This document shows positions 15,950-27,520 of a DNA stretch of 64,000 nt, one piece after another (within the stretch, counting starts at the first letter, position 1; every line of letters starts with the position of its first letter). The notes below the pieces were generated by a model, which was not told the DNA's origin, did not search any database, and was given only the letters and a program-made list of their open reading frames with translations. This DNA is from DASSKK01 sp035690495 (GTDB lineage Bacteria; Actinomycetota; Actinomycetes; Propionibacteriales; Nocardioidaceae). The stretch is from positions 1-64,000 of the forward strand of contig DASSKK010000089.1 in assembly GCA_035690495.1 (NCBI GenBank), written 5' to 3'. The position numbers and the translations under genes are program-made.

Positions 15950-16186
15950 TCAGCTGCCGGCTTTGAGCAGCAGTCCCAGGGCGATGATGCAGGCGAACCA
16001 GATCACTCCGGTGCCCATCGTGATCCGGTCCAGGTTGCGCTCGGCGACCGACGAGCCTCCCAGCCCGCTGGAGACTCCACCTCCGAACATGTCGGAGAGC
16101 CCGCCGCCCCGGCCCTTGTGGAGCAGGATCAGCAGGATAAGCAGGAGGCTGGTCAAGATGAGCAGCACGGTGAACGCGATAACCAC
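15950..16186 (-). CDS. secG: Preprotein translocase subunit SecG
   Basis: SecG, 78 aa, is a small membrane subunit of the SecYEG translocon. Two hydrophobic helices (residues 2-22 and about 56-76) flank the polar stretch HKGRGGGLSDMFGGG, the family hallmark. The start is GTG 16186. TAGGCT (16200-16195) lies eight bases upstream, so it may have its own leaderless promoter inside the 30-base gap after tpiA. The order gap-pgk-tpiA-secG is standard in actinobacteria. Confidence 0.95.
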   Translation of the reverse strand: MVIAFTVLLILTSLLLILLILLHKGRGGGLSDMFGGGVSSGLGGSSVAERNLDRITMGTGVIWFACIIALGLLLKAGS

Positions 16187-16216
16187 GGTGGAAGAGCCTA
16201 ACTCACGGTTGGCCGA

Positions 16217-17050
16217 TCAGATCACGGGCATGTCGTAGAAGCGGCAGATTCCGCCGAACTCGTCGGCCTGCAGGGACGCCCCGCCGACCAGACAGCCGTC
16301 CACGTCGGGCTTCTCCATGATGCCAGCCACGTTGGCCGCCTTCACCGACCCGCCGTAGAGCAGCCGGACCGACTGCGCGGCCTCCGGGGAGAATCGCTCG
16401 GCGATGCGGGCACGCATCGCCTCGCACACCTCCTGGGCGTCTTCGGGGGTGGCGACCTCGCCGGTGCCGATCGCCCAGACCGGTTCGTAGGCGATCACCA
16501 GGCCGGCCACCTCGTCGGCGGTGCGGCCCGCCAACGCCGCGTCCAACTGGTCCAGGACGTGCTCCACGTGGCGTCCGTCGTCGCGCACGTCCGGTCCCTC
16601 GCCGACGCAGACGATCGGCGTGATCCCGGCGGAGAGAGCCTTGGCCGCCTTCGCGTTCACCAGCTCGTCAGTCTCGCCGTGGTGCTCGCGTCTCTCCGAG
16701 TGACCGACCACGACGTAGGAGCAACCGAGCTTGGCGAGCATCGCCGCCGACACGTCGCCGGTGAAGGCCCCGTTGTCGTGCACGGACAGGTCCTGGGCGC
16801 CGTACCTGATCTCCAGCCGGTCTCCGTCGACGAGGGTCTGCACGCCGCGCAGGTCGGTGAAGGGCGGCAGCACGGTCACCTCGACGCGGGCGTAGTCGTG
16901 CTTCTTGTCCGCCAGGGTCCACGCGAGCTTCTGCACCAGGACCACGGCCTCCTGGTGGTTCAGGTTCATCTTCCAGTTCCCGGCCATCAGCGGCACCCGG
17001 GAGGCCCCTGACTTACCTGGCTTCCCTGACTTTCCTGACATCGCAGGCAT
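16217..17050 (-). CDS. tpiA: Triosephosphate isomerase with a basic N-terminal extension
   Basis: TPI, 277 aa, interconverts dihydroxyacetone phosphate and glyceraldehyde 3-phosphate. Catalytic segments are complete: GNWKMN (Lys), VVVGHSERR (His) and AYEPVWAIGTG (Glu), and the phosphate loop LLYGGSVKAAN. The start at 17050 overlaps the pgk stop by one base. The first 20 residues, including SGKSGKPGKSGASR, are an unusual Ser-Gly-Lys repeat encoded by near-identical 9-bp units; the family normally begins a few residues before PLMAGNWKMN. No later start codon with a ribosome site was seen, but a downstream ATG directly before AGNWK exists, so the tail may or may not be translated. Confidence 0.96.
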   Translation of the reverse strand: MPAMSGKSGKPGKSGASRVPLMAGNWKMNLNHQEAVVLVQKLAWTLADKKHDYARVEVTVLPPFTDLRGVQTLVDGDRLEIRYGAQDLSVHDNGAFTGDVSAAMLAKLGCSYVVVGHSERREHHGETDELVNAKAAKALSAGITPIVCVGEGPDVRDDGRHVEHVLDQLDAALAGRTADEVAGLVIAYEPVWAIGTGEVATPEDAQEVCEAMRARIAERFSPEAAQSVRLLYGGSVKAANVAGIMEKPDVDGCLVGGASLQADEFGGICRFYDMPVI

Positions 17051-18258
17051 CACCCACCGTCCTCGAGTACGTCGATGCCGGGCAGGCTCTTGCCCTCGAG
17101 GTACTCCAGGCTGGCGCCGCCGCCGGTGGAGATGTGTCCGAAGGCGTCCTCGTCGAAGCCGAGCCGGCGGATCGCGGCTGCCGAGTCGCCGCCGCCGACC
17201 ACGGTGAACCCGTCGCCGGAGGCCAGCGCCTCGGCCACGGCGCGGGTGCCGTCGGCGAACGCATCGAACTCGAACACGCCCATCGGGCCGTTCCAGAACA
17301 CGGTGCGCGCGCCGGCGAGCGCGTCGGCGAACCGTGCCGACGTCTCCGGTCCGATGTCCAGGCCCATCTGGTCGGCGGGCATGGCGTCCGAGGGAACGAC
17401 AGTGGCTCCGGCGTCGGCGGAGAACCGCGGGGCCACGACCACGTCGGAGGGCAGCACCAGCTCGACGCCGGTCTCGGCGGCGCGCCGGAGGTAGTCCCCG
17501 CAGCGGCCGACCTGGTCCTGCTCGAGCAGGCTCGTGCCGACCTGGTTGCCCTGCGCCGCGAGGAACGTGAACATCATCCCGCCGCCGATGAGCAAGGTGT
17601 CCGCCTTGCCGAGCAGGCTGTCGATCACGTCGAGCTTGTCCGACACCTTGGCGCCGCCGAGGATGACGGCATAGGGGCGGTCGGGGTCCTCGGTCAGTCG
17701 GCGCAGCACCCGCAGCTCGTCGGCCACCAGGCCGCCCATCGCGTGCGGGAGCCGCTTGGCCACGTCGTACACCGAGGCCTGCTTGCGGTGCACCACGCCG
17801 AACCCGTCGCTGACGAAGACGCGAGCGAGCGCGGCAAGCTGATCGGCGAGCGCACCACGCTCCTCGTCGTCCTTGCTGGTCTCCCGCGGGTCGAACCGGA
17901 CGTTCTCCAGCAGTGCCACCGCACCGTCGCCCAGTCCCTCGACGGTCGTGCGCGCGTGCGGGCCCACGGTGTCGGCCGCGCACGCGACCTCCGCGCCCAG
18001 CAGCTCGGCCAGTCGGGCGCCCACGGGCCGCAGCGACAGCGCAGGGTCAGGCTTCCCCTTCGGGCGGCCCAGGTGCGCGGCGACCACTACGCGGGCGCCG
18101 GCGTCGCTCAGCCTCCTGATCGTCGGCACGCTGGCCCGGATCCTGGTGTCATCGGTGATCCGGGCTGTGCCATGGAGGTCAAGCGGGACGTTGAGATCGG
18201 ACCGGACCAGGACGCGCATCCCGCGCAGGTCGCCCAGGTCGTCGACGGTGTTCACCAC
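17050..18258 (-). CDS. pgk: Phosphoglycerate kinase
   Basis: PGK, 402 aa, makes ATP from 1,3-bisphosphoglycerate in glycolysis. The signature VLVRSDLNVPLD, the substrate loop VVAAHLGRPKGKPDP and the nucleotide motif VILGGAKVSDKLDVIDSLL are present, with FTVVGGGDSAAAIRRLG near the C-terminus. Two adjacent GTG codons (18258 and 18255) follow the gap stop by three bases; I use the first. The gene is closely packed between gap and tpiA and certainly in one operon with them. Confidence 0.97.
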   Translation of the reverse strand: MVNTVDDLGDLRGMRVLVRSDLNVPLDLHGTARITDDTRIRASVPTIRRLSDAGARVVVAAHLGRPKGKPDPALSLRPVGARLAELLGAEVACAADTVGPHARTTVEGLGDGAVALLENVRFDPRETSKDDEERGALADQLAALARVFVSDGFGVVHRKQASVYDVAKRLPHAMGGLVADELRVLRRLTEDPDRPYAVILGGAKVSDKLDVIDSLLGKADTLLIGGGMMFTFLAAQGNQVGTSLLEQDQVGRCGDYLRRAAETGVELVLPSDVVVAPRFSADAGATVVPSDAMPADQMGLDIGPETSARFADALAGARTVFWNGPMGVFEFDAFADGTRAVAEALASGDGFTVVGGGDSAAAIRRLGFDEDAFGHISTGGGASLEYLEGKSLPGIDVLEDGG

Positions 18259-18261
18259 CGG

Positions 18262-19266
18262 TCAGAGGGACTCGCCGACAAAGCCGATCAGGTCCGCCAA
18301 CCGGTTGGAGTATCCCCACTCGTTGTCGTACCAGCCGACCACCTTGACCTGGTTGCCGATGACCTTGGTCAGCGGCGCGTCGAAGATGCACGAGCGGGGG
18401 TCGGTGACGATGTCGGAGGAGACGATCGGGTCTTCGTTGTAGGACAGGTAGCGCGCCATCGCGCCGTCGGCCGCCTTCCGGAACGCCTCGTTGACCTCCT
18501 CGACGGTGGTCTCGCGGGACAGGTCCGCGGTCAGGTCGGTGGTGGACCCCGTCGGCACCGGCACGCGCAGGGCGTAGCCGTCGAGCCTGCCCTTGAGCTC
18601 CGGAAGCACCAGGCCGATCGCCTTGGCGGCGCCGGTGGAGGTGGGAATGACGTTGATCGCCGCGGCCCTGGCCCGGCGGGGATCACGGTGGATGTTGTCC
18701 TGCAGGTTCTGGTCGAACGTGTAGGCGTGGATGGTCGTCATCAGGCCCTTGACGATGCCGAACTCGTCGTTGAGCACCTTCGCCATCGGGGCCAGGCAGT
18801 TGGTCGTGCATGAGGCGTTGGAGATCACCGAGTGGTTCTGCGGGTCGTAGTCCTCGTGGTTGACCCCCATCACGACGGTGACGTCCTCGTTCTTCGCCGG
18901 CGCCGAGATGATCACCTTCTTGGCTCCTGCGTCGAGGTGCGCGCGGGCCTTGGTGGCGTCGGTGAAGAACCCGGTCGACTCGACGACGACGTCGGCCCCG
19001 AGGTCCTTCCACGGCAGATCCGCGGGGTTCCGCTCCTCGAGCGCGGCGAAGGACTTGCCACCGACCGTAATGGAGTCACCGCTCGCCGAGACCTCCGCCG
19101 GCAGCCGGCCCAGGATCGAGTCGAACTTCAGCAGGTGGGCAAGGGAGGCGTTGTCGGTCAGGTCGTTGACGCCGACGATCTCGATGTCGGCGTCAGAGGC
19201 GAGGACGGCGCGGAAGAAGTTGCGGCCGATCCGGCCGAAGCCGTTGATGCCTACGCGAACGGTCAC
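18262..19266 (-). CDS. gap: Glyceraldehyde-3-phosphate dehydrogenase, type I
   Basis: GAPDH, 334 aa, NAD-dependent glycolytic enzyme. NAD-binding VGINGFGRIGRNFFRA and catalytic SNASCTTNCLAP (Cys near 155) are complete; GWYDNEWGYSNRLADLI closes the protein. GTG 19266 has TAGGAGC about eight bases upstream. It leads the gap-pgk-tpiA block, 121 bases after whiA, with a small hairpin in between. Confidence 0.98.
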   Translation of the reverse strand: MTVRVGINGFGRIGRNFFRAVLASDADIEIVGVNDLTDNASLAHLLKFDSILGRLPAEVSASGDSITVGGKSFAALEERNPADLPWKDLGADVVVESTGFFTDATKARAHLDAGAKKVIISAPAKNEDVTVVMGVNHEDYDPQNHSVISNASCTTNCLAPMAKVLNDEFGIVKGLMTTIHAYTFDQNLQDNIHRDPRRARAAAINVIPTSTGAAKAIGLVLPELKGRLDGYALRVPVPTGSTTDLTADLSRETTVEEVNEAFRKAADGAMARYLSYNEDPIVSSDIVTDPRSCIFDAPLTKVIGNQVKVVGWYDNEWGYSNRLADLIGFVGESL

Positions 19267-19327
19267 GGCAGGTAGCTCCTAGCTGAGAGTGAGATCCGTG
19301 TGCATGATCGACCCTACCGGGATCCAC

Positions 19328-19345
19328 CACGTGCCTTCAGGCACG
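19328..19345. terminator. Hairpin between whiA and gap
   Basis: ACGTGCCTTCAGGCACGT forms a 7-bp stem with a four-base loop, 43 bases after the whiA stop and 62 bases before the gap start. It could end whiA transcription or act in the gap leader. No T-tract follows. Confidence 0.45.
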
Positions 19346-19387
19346 TCCGGCGTACGTGCCGGTAACCCGTGCACGGCGGCTGGCCCG

Positions 19388-20374
19388 TCAGCGCGGTTCG
19401 GAGAGCATCTCGTCGGTGAGGCTCGCCTCCGTGTCGGGCACGCCGAGCTCCTGGGCACGCTTGTCCGCCATCGACAGCAGCCGGCGGATCCGGCCGGCGA
19501 TGGCGTCCTTGGTCAGCGGCGGGTCGTGCAGCGCACCCAGCTCCTCCAGGGACGCCTGCTTGTGTTCGAGGCGCAGGTCGCCGGCCATCTTCAGGTGCTC
19601 GGGCACCTCCTCGTCGAGGATCTCCAGGGCGCGCTCCACCCGGGCACCGGCAGCCACGGCTGCCCGCGCCGACCTGCGCAGGTTGGCGTCGTCGAAGTTC
19701 GCGAGCCGGTTGGCGGTGGCACGCACCTCCCGGCGCATCCGGCGCTCCTCCCAGGCCATCAGCGACTCGTGAGCCCCCAGCCGCGTCAGGAGCGCACCGA
19801 TCGCGTCCCCGTCGCGGATCACCACCCGGTCCACGCCGCGCACCTCGCGGGCCTTCGCGGAGATGCCGAGCCGGCGAGCCGCGCCGACCAGCGCCAGGGC
19901 TGCCTCCGGCCCCGGACAGGTCACCTCCAGCGCCGAGGACCGGCCGGGCTCGGTGAGCGAGCCGTGGGCCAGGAACGCGCCGCGCCAGGCGGCGACGGCA
20001 TCACAGCCCGATCCCGAGACGACCTGCGGCGGCAGGCCGCGTACCGGGCGGCCTCGTCCGTCCAGCAGACCGGTCTGCCGGGCAAGTGCCTCGCCGTCTC
20101 GGACCACGCGCACGACGTACCGGTTGCCCTTGCGGATGCCGTTGCCGGACACCATGACCACGTCGGAGCCGTGTCCGTAGATCTCCGCGATGTCCTTGCG
20201 GAGCCGGCGGGCCGCCGCCCCGGTGTCGAGCTCGGCCTCGACCACGATGCGGCCGCTGACGATATGCAGTCCGCCGGCGAAGCGGAGCATCGAAGAGACT
20301 TCCGACTTGCGGCAACACACCTTGGTCACGTGTGTACTGGCCAGCTCCGCCTTCACCTGCGCCGTCATCGCCAT
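19388..20374 (-). CDS. whiA: DNA-binding protein WhiA
   Basis: WhiA, 328 aa, is a developmental and cell-division regulator in Streptomyces with a degenerate homing-endonuclease fold plus a C-terminal HTH. Typical segments: KVCCRKSEVSSMLRFAGGLHIV, GSLTEPGRSSALEVTCPG, RRMRREVRATANRLANFDDANLRRSA and LEELGALHDPPLTKDAIAGRIRRLL (the HTH). ATG 20374 starts the standard MAMTAQVK and lies seven bases after CAGGAT (20387-20382), another leaderless layout. It follows yvcK and rapZ, the conserved order uvrC-rapZ-yvcK-whiA. Confidence 0.96.
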   Translation of the reverse strand: MAMTAQVKAELASTHVTKVCCRKSEVSSMLRFAGGLHIVSGRIVVEAELDTGAAARRLRKDIAEIYGHGSDVVMVSGNGIRKGNRYVVRVVRDGEALARQTGLLDGRGRPVRGLPPQVVSGSGCDAVAAWRGAFLAHGSLTEPGRSSALEVTCPGPEAALALVGAARRLGISAKAREVRGVDRVVIRDGDAIGALLTRLGAHESLMAWEERRMRREVRATANRLANFDDANLRRSARAAVAAGARVERALEILDEEVPEHLKMAGDLRLEHKQASLEELGALHDPPLTKDAIAGRIRRLLSMADKRAQELGVPDTEASLTDEMLSEPR

Positions 20375-20444
20375 GCGTCCGATCCTGCCATGTGTGGAAC
20401 CAATCGCCGAAGTCCCCGCAGCGGAGATCACCGAGGGACGAAGA

Positions 20445-20470
20445 GTCTGTTCCGGAGACCCCCAACAGAC
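20445..20470. terminator. Hairpin between yvcK and whiA
   Basis: GTCTGTT and AACAGAC (7-bp arms, 12-base loop) lie 10 to 35 bases after the yvcK stop. This would separate the uvrC-rapZ-yvcK unit from whiA, which appears to have its own promoter. Confidence 0.5.
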
Positions 20471-20479
20471 GCCGATACC

Positions 20480-21445
20480 CTATGCCCGCGCCAACATCCG
20501 CGCATAGGCATCGGCCAACTTCGCGGGGTCGTGACGCGGCGATCCGTCGCTGCTCGCGACGTCCGCGAGCACCAGCTCGGCGCCGAGGTCCGCGGCGCAG
20601 CCTCGCAACCGGTCGGGATCGGCCACCGAGCCCCGGTCGGCCAGCACCAGGTCGATGCGCACGTCGGGGGCGTGCGCGGCCAGCACCTCCAGATGTGTCT
20701 CCGGGGCGAACCCGTCGGTCTCCCCGCGCTGCGGAGCGAGGTTCAAGGTCACTGCCTTGCGGGCCTGCGAGACGGCGAGCGCCGAGCGCAGCCCGGGCAC
20801 CAGCAGGTGCGGGATCACGCTGGTGAACCACGAGCCCGGGCCCAGCACGGCCCAGTCGGCGTCCGCGACCGCCGCGAGTGCCTCGGGACAGGCAGCGGGG
20901 TCGGCCGGATCCAGCTGCACGGAGTCCACGTGGCCGCGGGTCGTCGCCACCTCCACCTGGCCGCGAACCGTCACGGGACGCGACGGGTCCGCGGGGTCCA
21001 GTCCGCGCACCGACGCAGTGATGTCCAGGGGGGCGAGCGTCATCGGGATCACCCGTCCCTGGGCCCCGAGCAGCCGTCCCACCCACTCCAGCCCGGCCAC
21101 CTGCTCCCCGAGCAGCTCCCACAGCGCGACGATCAGCAGGTTGCCGACGGCATGCCGGTCCAGGTCACCCGAGCTGGCGAAACGGTGCTGCAGCACCCGT
21201 GCCCAGGTGCTCCCCCACTCGTCGTCGCCGCACAGCGCGGCCAGGGCCTGACGGAGGTCGCCCGGTGGCAGCACTCCGAACTCGCGGCGCAGCCGGCCCG
21301 ACGACCCGCCGTTGTCGGCGACGGTGACGATGGCGGTGAGCCCGTCGGGGGCGGTCACCACGCGGCGCAGCGCCGCCAGGGACGCGGCCAGGCCGTGCCC
21401 GCCGCCCAGCGCGACCACCCGCGAGCCTGCTTCCATGTCATTCAC
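20480..21445 (-). CDS. yvcK: YvcK/CofD-like gluconeogenesis factor
   Basis: A 321-aa protein of the YvcK/CofD fold, needed for growth on gluconeogenic carbon and for cell-wall homeostasis in Bacillus and mycobacteria; it binds UDP-sugars. The N-terminal VVALGGGHGLAASLAALR, TVADNGGSSGRLRREFGVLPPGD and LGPGSWFTSVIPHLLVPGL are diagnostic. GTG 21445 overlaps the rapZ end by eight bases; ATG 21436 three codons later is equally plausible. Neighbouring whiA and rapZ place it in the conserved wall-and-division regulatory block. Confidence 0.93.
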   Translation of the reverse strand: MNDMEAGSRVVALGGGHGLAASLAALRRVVTAPDGLTAIVTVADNGGSSGRLRREFGVLPPGDLRQALAALCGDDEWGSTWARVLQHRFASSGDLDRHAVGNLLIVALWELLGEQVAGLEWVGRLLGAQGRVIPMTLAPLDITASVRGLDPADPSRPVTVRGQVEVATTRGHVDSVQLDPADPAACPEALAAVADADWAVLGPGSWFTSVIPHLLVPGLRSALAVSQARKAVTLNLAPQRGETDGFAPETHLEVLAAHAPDVRIDLVLADRGSVADPDRLRGCAADLGAELVLADVASSDGSPRHDPAKLADAYARMLARA

Positions 21446-22304
21446 GGCCGAGGTCGCGGTGCAGCGGGCGTGCCTGCAGCTTCCGGCTCCGCAGCCGTGC
21501 CGCGAGCGCCTCGGTCATGGCGACGCTGCGGTGGCGGCCACCGGTGCAGCCGATGGCGATCGTCATGAAGCGCTTGCCCTCTCGGAGGTACCCGGCGGCG
21601 ACCATCTCGATCAGGTCGACGTACCGCCGGAGGAACTCCTCGGCCTCCGGACGGTTCTTGACGTAATCGGCGACGGCCTCGTCCCTCCCGGAGAGCGCGC
21701 GCAGCTCGGGCACCCAGTGCGGGTTCGGCAGGAAGCGCATGTCGGCGACGAAGTCGGCGTCCACGGGGATGCCGTACTTGAAGCCGAAGCTGATCACGGT
21801 CGCCTGCAGCGACATCCGCTGCTCGTTGCCGAACGCGTCGGCGACCCGGTCGGTGAGCTCGTGCACGTTGAGGCCGGTGGTGTCGATGACCATGTCGGCG
21901 CCTGCGCGCACGTCCGCCAGCCCGGCTCGCTCACGACGCAGGCCGTCGAGCAGGCGGCCTCCCTGCTGGAGCGGGTGCGGGCGCCGGGCGGCCTCCTGAC
22001 GGCGCACCAGGACGGTGTCGTCGGCCTCCAGGAACAGCGTGGTGGTGCGTCGGCCGGTGGCGTCCTTGGCCAACAGCTCGGTGAGTCCTGTGAAGAACGT
22101 CCCGGTACGTACGTCGACCACGACCGCGACCGGCTGGCTGCGGCCCTGCGACTCGTCCACCAGCCGCACCGCGTCCGGGACCAGCTGCGGGGGCAGGTTG
22201 TCGATCACGAAGTAGCCCAGGTCCTCCAGCTCCTTGGCTGCGGTGCTGCGACCGGCCCCGGTCATGCCGGTGACCACCACCAGCTCGCCGACCTGTTCGT
22301 CCAT
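21438..22304 (-). CDS. rapZ: RNase adapter/nucleotide-binding protein RapZ
   Basis: A 288-aa P-loop protein of the RapZ/YvcJ family. Walker A is GMTGAGRSTAAKEL; note that the usual Lys of GKS is Arg here (GRS), as in many actinobacterial members. The C-terminal half contains SFGFKYGIPVDADFVADMRFLPNPHW and IGCTGGRHRSVAMTEALA, the conserved substrate-binding region. In E. coli it tunes GlmS synthesis through small RNAs; the actinobacterial role is unsettled. The ATG follows the uvrC stop directly (TGAATG), with GGAGG inside the uvrC end. Confidence 0.94.
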   Translation of the reverse strand: MDEQVGELVVVTGMTGAGRSTAAKELEDLGYFVIDNLPPQLVPDAVRLVDESQGRSQPVAVVVDVRTGTFFTGLTELLAKDATGRRTTTLFLEADDTVLVRRQEAARRPHPLQQGGRLLDGLRRERAGLADVRAGADMVIDTTGLNVHELTDRVADAFGNEQRMSLQATVISFGFKYGIPVDADFVADMRFLPNPHWVPELRALSGRDEAVADYVKNRPEAEEFLRRYVDLIEMVAAGYLREGKRFMTIAIGCTGGRHRSVAMTEALAARLRSRKLQARPLHRDLGRE

Positions 22305-24353
22305 TCAGCCCTCCTCGGAGATCCTCGGATCGAGCTCCGTCGAAATTCCTGGATCGAGCTCCGTCGAAATCTCGCCGGTCGCCGTGTTCACACCGGCGCC
22401 GGCGCTCGCCGACTGCTCGGCCAGCGCAGTCACGATCGCCTGCGCGGTCTGCGGCCCGATCCCGGGCACCTGTGCGATCTCGTCCACTGTGGCAGCCCGG
22501 AGCTTGCGCAGTGAGCCGAATCGCCGCAGCAGCGCCTTGCGGCGCACCTCGCCGAGCCCCGGCACGCCGTCCAGCAGGCTCTCCACCATCGACTTCGAAC
22601 GGCGAGACCGGTGGTGGGTGATCGCGAAGCGGTGTGCTTCGTCCCGCACCCGCTGGAGCAGATAGAGCCCCTCGCTGGTGCGGGGCAGGATCACCGGATC
22701 CGGCTGCGACGGCAGCCACACCTCCTCGAGCCGCTTGGCCAGCCCGCACACGGGTATGTCGTCGATCCCGAGCTCGTTGAGAGCCCGTTGGGCGGCCGCG
22801 ACCTGCGGCGGGCCGCCGTCGACGACCACGAGCCCGGGCGTGTAGGAGAACTTCCTGGCCCGGCCGGTGTCCGGGTCGACCAGCATGGGCCCCTCGCCCG
22901 GCGCGTTGCCGCCGGCGAGCTCCGGCTCCTCCACCCTCTCGTCGAGCAGGCGGCGGAACCGCCGTGAGAGCACCTCGTGCATCGAGGCGACATCATCGGA
23001 ATGGCCGGATTGTCCCATGAGACCCCGGACCACGAAGCGGCGGTACTCGCTCTTGCGGGCCAGCCCGTCCTCGAAGACGACCATCGAGCCGACGATCTCG
23101 GTGCCCTGCAGGTGGGAGATGTCGTAGCACTCGATGCGCAGCGGGGCCTCCGGCAGCTCGAGAGCCGCCTGGATCTCCTCCAGCGCGCGGTTGCGGGTGG
23201 TCAGGTCGCCGGCCCGCTTGGTCTTGTGCAGGCCGAGAGCCTGGAGGGCGTTGCGCCCGACGGTCTCCTGCAGCCTGAGCTTGTCCCCGCGTTGCGGGAC
23301 CCGCAGCCGCACACGGCTGCCGCGCAGGGTGCTCAGCCACTGCTCCACGACGTCGACGTCCTCGGGCAGCGCCGGCACCAGCACCTCGCGCGGCACGGAA
23401 TCCACAGGGTCGCCGACCGTTTCACCGTACAGCTGCTGCAGGAACCTCTCCACCAACCCGCCAGTGTCCGCGTCGTCCATCTTCTCCGCCACCCAGCCGC
23501 GCTGGCCACGGATCCGCCCACCGCGGACGTGGAAGATCTGGACGGCCACCTCCAGCGGATCCTCCGCGAACGCGATGACGTCCGCGTCGGTGCCGTCGCC
23601 GAGCACCACCGCCTGCTTCTCGAGCGCGCGGTTGAGCGCGCCGAGGTCGTCACGCAGCCGGGCCGCCCGCTCGAAGTCGAGCTCCTCGGACGCGGCGTGC
23701 ATCTGCTTCTCCAGGCGGCGTACGAACGTGGCCGTCTGACCTGCCATGAAGTCGCAGAAGTCGTCGACGATCTCGCGGTGTTCGGCCTCGCTGACCCGGC
23801 CCACGCACGGGGCGGAGCACTTGCCGATGTAGCCGAGCAGGCACGGTCGGCCGATCTGGCCGGAGCGCTTGAACACGCCGTTGGAGCAGGAACGCATCGG
23901 GAACACACGCAGCAGCAGGTCGACGGTCTCGCGGATCGCCCAGGCGTGGGAGTAGGGCCCGAAGTAGCGCACGCCCTTGCGCTTGGCGCCCCGGCCGACC
24001 ATCACCCGGGGGAACTCGTCGCCGACCGTGACTGCCAGCCAGGGGTAGGACTTGTCGTCGCGGTACTTGACGTTGAAGCGCGGGTCGAACTCCTTGATCC
24101 AGGAGTACTCGAGCTGGAGGGCCTCGACCTCGGTGTTGACCACCGTCCAGTCCACGCCCGCCGCGGTGGTCACCATCGCAGCGGTGCGCGGGTTGAGGTG
24201 GGCCAGGTCCTGGAAGTACGACGTCAGGCGGGCGCGGAGGTTCTTGGCCTTGCCGACGTAGATCACCCGGCGGTGCGCGTCGCGGAAGCGGTATACCCCC
24301 GGGCAGGTGGGGATCGTCCCCGAGGCGGGTCGGTACGTCGACGGGTCGGCCAC
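22305..24353 (-). CDS. uvrC: Excinuclease ABC subunit C
   Basis: UvrC, 682 aa, makes both incisions in nucleotide excision repair. The N-terminal GIY-YIG domain (CPGVYRFRDAHRRVIYVGKAKNL split around GVYRF and IYVGKAK), the UVR motif (FERAARLRDDLGAL, near residue 215), the RNase H-like nuclease with ECYDISHLQG and VDGGPPQ, and a C-terminal HhH pair (PGLGEVRRKALLRRFGS and PGIGPQTAQAI) are all present. GTG 24353 is six bases after TAGGGT (24365-24360), whose first three bases are the uvrA stop codon. The last 20 residues are a repeat (ISTELDPG then ISTELDPR) encoded by a 24-bp duplication. Confidence 0.97.
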   Translation of the reverse strand: MADPSTYRPASGTIPTCPGVYRFRDAHRRVIYVGKAKNLRARLTSYFQDLAHLNPRTAAMVTTAAGVDWTVVNTEVEALQLEYSWIKEFDPRFNVKYRDDKSYPWLAVTVGDEFPRVMVGRGAKRKGVRYFGPYSHAWAIRETVDLLLRVFPMRSCSNGVFKRSGQIGRPCLLGYIGKCSAPCVGRVSEAEHREIVDDFCDFMAGQTATFVRRLEKQMHAASEELDFERAARLRDDLGALNRALEKQAVVLGDGTDADVIAFAEDPLEVAVQIFHVRGGRIRGQRGWVAEKMDDADTGGLVERFLQQLYGETVGDPVDSVPREVLVPALPEDVDVVEQWLSTLRGSRVRLRVPQRGDKLRLQETVGRNALQALGLHKTKRAGDLTTRNRALEEIQAALELPEAPLRIECYDISHLQGTEIVGSMVVFEDGLARKSEYRRFVVRGLMGQSGHSDDVASMHEVLSRRFRRLLDERVEEPELAGGNAPGEGPMLVDPDTGRARKFSYTPGLVVVDGGPPQVAAAQRALNELGIDDIPVCGLAKRLEEVWLPSQPDPVILPRTSEGLYLLQRVRDEAHRFAITHHRSRRSKSMVESLLDGVPGLGEVRRKALLRRFGSLRKLRAATVDEIAQVPGIGPQTAQAIVTALAEQSASAGAGVNTATGEISTELDPGISTELDPRISEEG
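22327..22370. repeat. 24-bp direct duplication at the 3' end of uvrC
   Basis: GGATCGAGCTCCGTCGAAAT occurs at 22327-22346 and 22351-22370 with four bases between, giving an in-frame 8-residue repeat at the UvrC C-terminus. The unit resembles the dispersed GGTTGAGCCTGTCGAAACC element at 39518, so it may be a degenerate insertion of that repeat. Confidence 0.75.
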
Positions 24354-24362
24354 CGCTCAACC

Positions 24363-27329
<2,967 letters not shown>

Positions 27330-27368
27330 TGTGGTCCTCTGGCCTCGTCTGTCGCAGTCAAGTCGTGT

Positions 27369-27392
27369 TCGAACAAGTGTTCGCACATCTTA
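27369..27392 (-). promoter_or_regulatory. uvrA promoter with LexA (SOS) box
   Basis: CGAACAAGTGTTCG (27370-27383) is a perfect CGAAC-N4-GTTCG dyad, the LexA site of mycobacteria and Bacillus-type SOS systems. A -10 hexamer TAAGAT (27392-27387, minus strand) lies directly upstream, so LexA would cover the transcription start. Confidence 0.85.
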
Positions 27393-27484
27393 CCGGGCGG
27401 AGCAAGTCGCCACGCCGCCGCGCGGGGCAGCCGCGGGGCAGCCTCGCACGATCCTGTCACGAGCGGGTCAATAGGCTGCGGGAC

Positions 27485-27520
27485 GTGCCTACTCACCGAT
27501 GCCAGGCGGAGGTCCGATGA
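27485..27520 (+). CDS. Leaderless 11-codon leader peptide coupled to map
   Basis: GTG at 27485 is seven bases after TAGGCT (27472-27477) and opens a frame for MPTHRCQAEVR that ends in TGA (27518-27520), overlapping the map ATG (27517) in an ATGA arrangement. The ribosome site of map (GGCGGAGG) lies inside it. Leaderless translation of this peptide would bring ribosomes to the map start. Such short uORFs, some with Cys codons, are known from mycobacteria. Predicted only from signals. Confidence 0.5.
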   Translation: MPTHRCQAEVR

